64,000 nt of DNA. Source: CADEFQ01 sp050249415. Its GTDB lineage: Bacteria > Pseudomonadota > Gammaproteobacteria > Steroidobacterales > Steroidobacteraceae. A program made the position numbers and the translations under genes. Positions 63,142 through 64,000 of the stretch are shown here, one piece after another (the first letter of the stretch is position 1; every line of letters starts with the position of its first letter). The stretch is from the NCBI GenBank assembly GCA_050249415.1, contig JBFWQO010000008.1:62001-126000 (forward strand), given 5' to 3'. The notes under the pieces are model-generated. The model was not told the origin of the DNA, did not search any database, and saw only the letters and a list, made by a program, of their open reading frames with translations.

Positions 63142-63400
63142 CTTCCTTGCCGAGGCTCTCACCGTGTCGCGACGGGGTGACGGTACATCTGACGGTCTCG
63201 GCACCGGTGATTGGTGGAGATGCCGTCGAGATGCCCACGGACAGCCTGCGGGCTGTACCTGCATCTGATGCCGGGAGGCGACAAGTACCGGCGCTTTGAC
63301 TGCCGCTTCAATGCCAGGCGAAGTGCGCTGGCTCCGGGCGCCTGCTGGCGGAGGAGATGGGTTCTGCTATAGTAAGGAGTCCGTACTTTCGGAATCCGCT
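63040..63400. other. Gap between tRNA-Ser and the AbrB/PIN pair
   Basis: These 361 bases hold the second att-like repeat and the integrase remnant described separately, and a possible promoter (TATAGT at 63368-63373, AAGGAG at 63373-63378) before the antitoxin gene. I see no intact gene; a 95-codon frame across 63012-63299 includes tRNA sequence and is rejected. Confidence 0.6.
63220..63342 (+). pseudogene. P4-type tyrosine integrase, N-terminal remnant
   Basis: In the frame starting at 63220 the translation contains GLYLHLMPGGDKYRRFDCRF followed by LAPG. This matches the start of P4-type integrases (DUF4102 arm-binding domain; consensus like GLYLLVTPSGSKLWRLKYRF, then LSLG). The frame then diverges and stops near 63372 without the catalytic domain. 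Lying just after the tRNA-Ser repeat, it looks like a decayed island integrase. The match is by eye. Confidence 0.58.
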
Positions 63401-63640
63401 ATGCTTGCCAAGATGACTGCCAAGAACCAACTCACCCTGCCGAAAGCCGTCACCAGGGCGGTAGGTGATCCCCGCTATTACGAAGTCCGCACGGAGGGCG
63501 GTCAGATCGTCCTGACTCCGGTACGAATTCAGCGCGCCGATGCGGTACGCGCCAAGCTGGCCGAGCTGGAGATAACCGAACAGGACGTGGAGGACGCCGT
63601 CAACTGGGCGCGCAATGTGGGTAGCAAGGCCCACCGATGA
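63401..63640 (+). CDS. AbrB/MazE-type antitoxin
   Basis: A 79-residue protein whose N-terminus has the swapped-hairpin AbrB DNA-binding fold (AKMTAKNQLTLPKAVTRAVG, then YYEVRTEGGQIVLTPVRI). The C-terminal helix would wrap the toxin. ATG at 63401 is used; ATG at 63413 is possible. The stop overlaps the PIN gene start by four bases, the normal arrangement of an antitoxin-toxin pair. Confidence 0.8.
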   Translation: MLAKMTAKNQLTLPKAVTRAVGDPRYYEVRTEGGQIVLTPVRIQRADAVRAKLAELEITEQDVEDAVNWARNVGSKAHR

Positions 63641-64000
63641 CCGAGGCGCGGCGAGTCGTACTCGACACCAATACGGTCCTGTCGGCGCTGCTGTTCGTGC
63701 AGGGTCGCCTGGTGCCGTTGCGCGTGGCCTGGCAGTCAGGCGCGCTGACGCCATTGCTCTGCGCACAGACTGTCGAAGAGCTCTTGCGAGTTCTGGCGTA
63801 TCCAAAATTCAAGCTCTCGCCAGAGGATCGTGATGAGTTGCTGGCGGACTATCTGCCGTTCGGTGAAGTCGTTCCGCCATGGAAGAGGAGCCCTGCGGTT
63901 CCGGCGTGCCGCGACAAGCACGACCGCGTCTTTCTCGAGTTGGCGTCTGTCGGTGGGGCGGAATGGTTGGTGACGGGCGATCAGGACTTGCTGAGTCTCA
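63637..64000 (+). CDS. PIN-domain toxin, 5' part (cut by window end)
   Basis: The frame begins at an ATGA overlap with the antitoxin and runs off the window after 121 codons. It starts MTEARRVVLDTNTVLSALLF, with the first PIN aspartate, followed by TVEELLRVLAYPKFKLSPED with the Glu and CRDKHDRVFLELASVG with the third acidic residue. It belongs to the COG1569-type PIN family often paired with AbrB-type antitoxins and should be a ribonuclease. The 3' end is not visible. Confidence 0.85.
   Translation, partial: MTEARRVVLDTNTVLSALLFVQGRLVPLRVAWQSGALTPLLCAQTVEELLRVLAYPKFKLSPEDRDELLADYLPFGEVVPPWKRSPAVPACRDKHDRVFLELASVGGAEWLVTGDQDLLSL

Noticed and set aside
63012..63299. A 95-codon open frame after tRNA-Ser
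   Set aside because: It begins inside the tRNA sequence and has no family resemblance; the integrase-like frame in another phase explains part of the region better.

Overview
The window is GC-rich, densely coded bacterial DNA with many ATGA/GTGA stop-start overlaps and mostly short gaps. Its family content points to a gammaproteobacterium, perhaps near the Steroidobacteraceae/Nevskiales-type environmental lineages. The pointers are mltF near tadA, as in Escherichia coli, a Pseudomonas-like nirS, TonB-dependent receptors and a PEP-CTERM protein. This placement is inference from gene families; no 16S gene is present.

Left half (1-26023): blocks of catabolic, mostly CoA- or alcohol-oriented genes. 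An operon at 1-5126 holds an acyl-CoA dehydrogenase 3' end, an LLM-class flavin oxidoreductase, a DUF1214 protein, a PAPS-type sulfotransferase and an SDR. A LuxR regulator and a TonB receptor then diverge, followed by SDR, membrane PQQ dehydrogenase, SDR and a two-subunit transketolase. Next comes a PAPS production and recycling cassette (cysD, cysNC fusion, cysQ) with no PAPS reductase in the window. A minus-strand carboxyltransferase/VOC/SDR operon and a plus-strand block (alkylsulfatase-like MBL enzyme, SDR, TetR, SDR, second sulfotransferase) follow.

Middle (26035-48102): an octaheme cytochrome with a C-terminal repeat domain faces a secreted cupin. A TonB receptor faces two exported formylglycine-type arylsulfatases across a perfect 18-bp palindrome. 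Then come a glyoxalase-II-like hydrolase, a second DUF1214 gene, an EthD protein, two more PQQ dehydrogenases, an acyl-CoA synthetase, a third sulfotransferase, an SDR and carboxymuconolactone decarboxylase-like genes. Two genes here are decayed: an EthD gene cut to 53 codons and a CMD gene that lost its core.

Right part: a VapBC module (48107-48750) precedes a minus-strand group coding for a cytochrome cd1 nitrite reductase with an additional N-terminal haem c domain, a cysteine synthase-like enzyme, a methanethiol oxidase and a Sco copper chaperone. A haem-type TonB receptor diverges from nirS across a DNR/NnrR/FNR-like site. Beyond are small membrane proteins, a TPR-sulfotransferase/tadA/LOG operon, a PEP-CTERM protein and mltF. 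The window ends with tRNA-Ser(CGA), a 20-bp repeat of the tRNA 3' end, a P4-type integrase remnant and an AbrB/PIN toxin-antitoxin pair that runs off the edge.

The recurring theme is sulfur. The window has PAPS synthesis and PAP removal, four sulfotransferase-fold genes, two type I sulfatases, one type III-like sulfatase, and a methanethiol-to-sulfide enzyme beside a sulfide-using cysteine synthase. My best candidate for an undescribed system is a sulfation/desulfation-linked catabolic pathway for a hydroxylated hydrophobic substrate. The second candidate is the nitrite reductase/methanethiol oxidase group. Both are inferences from gene neighbourhood.
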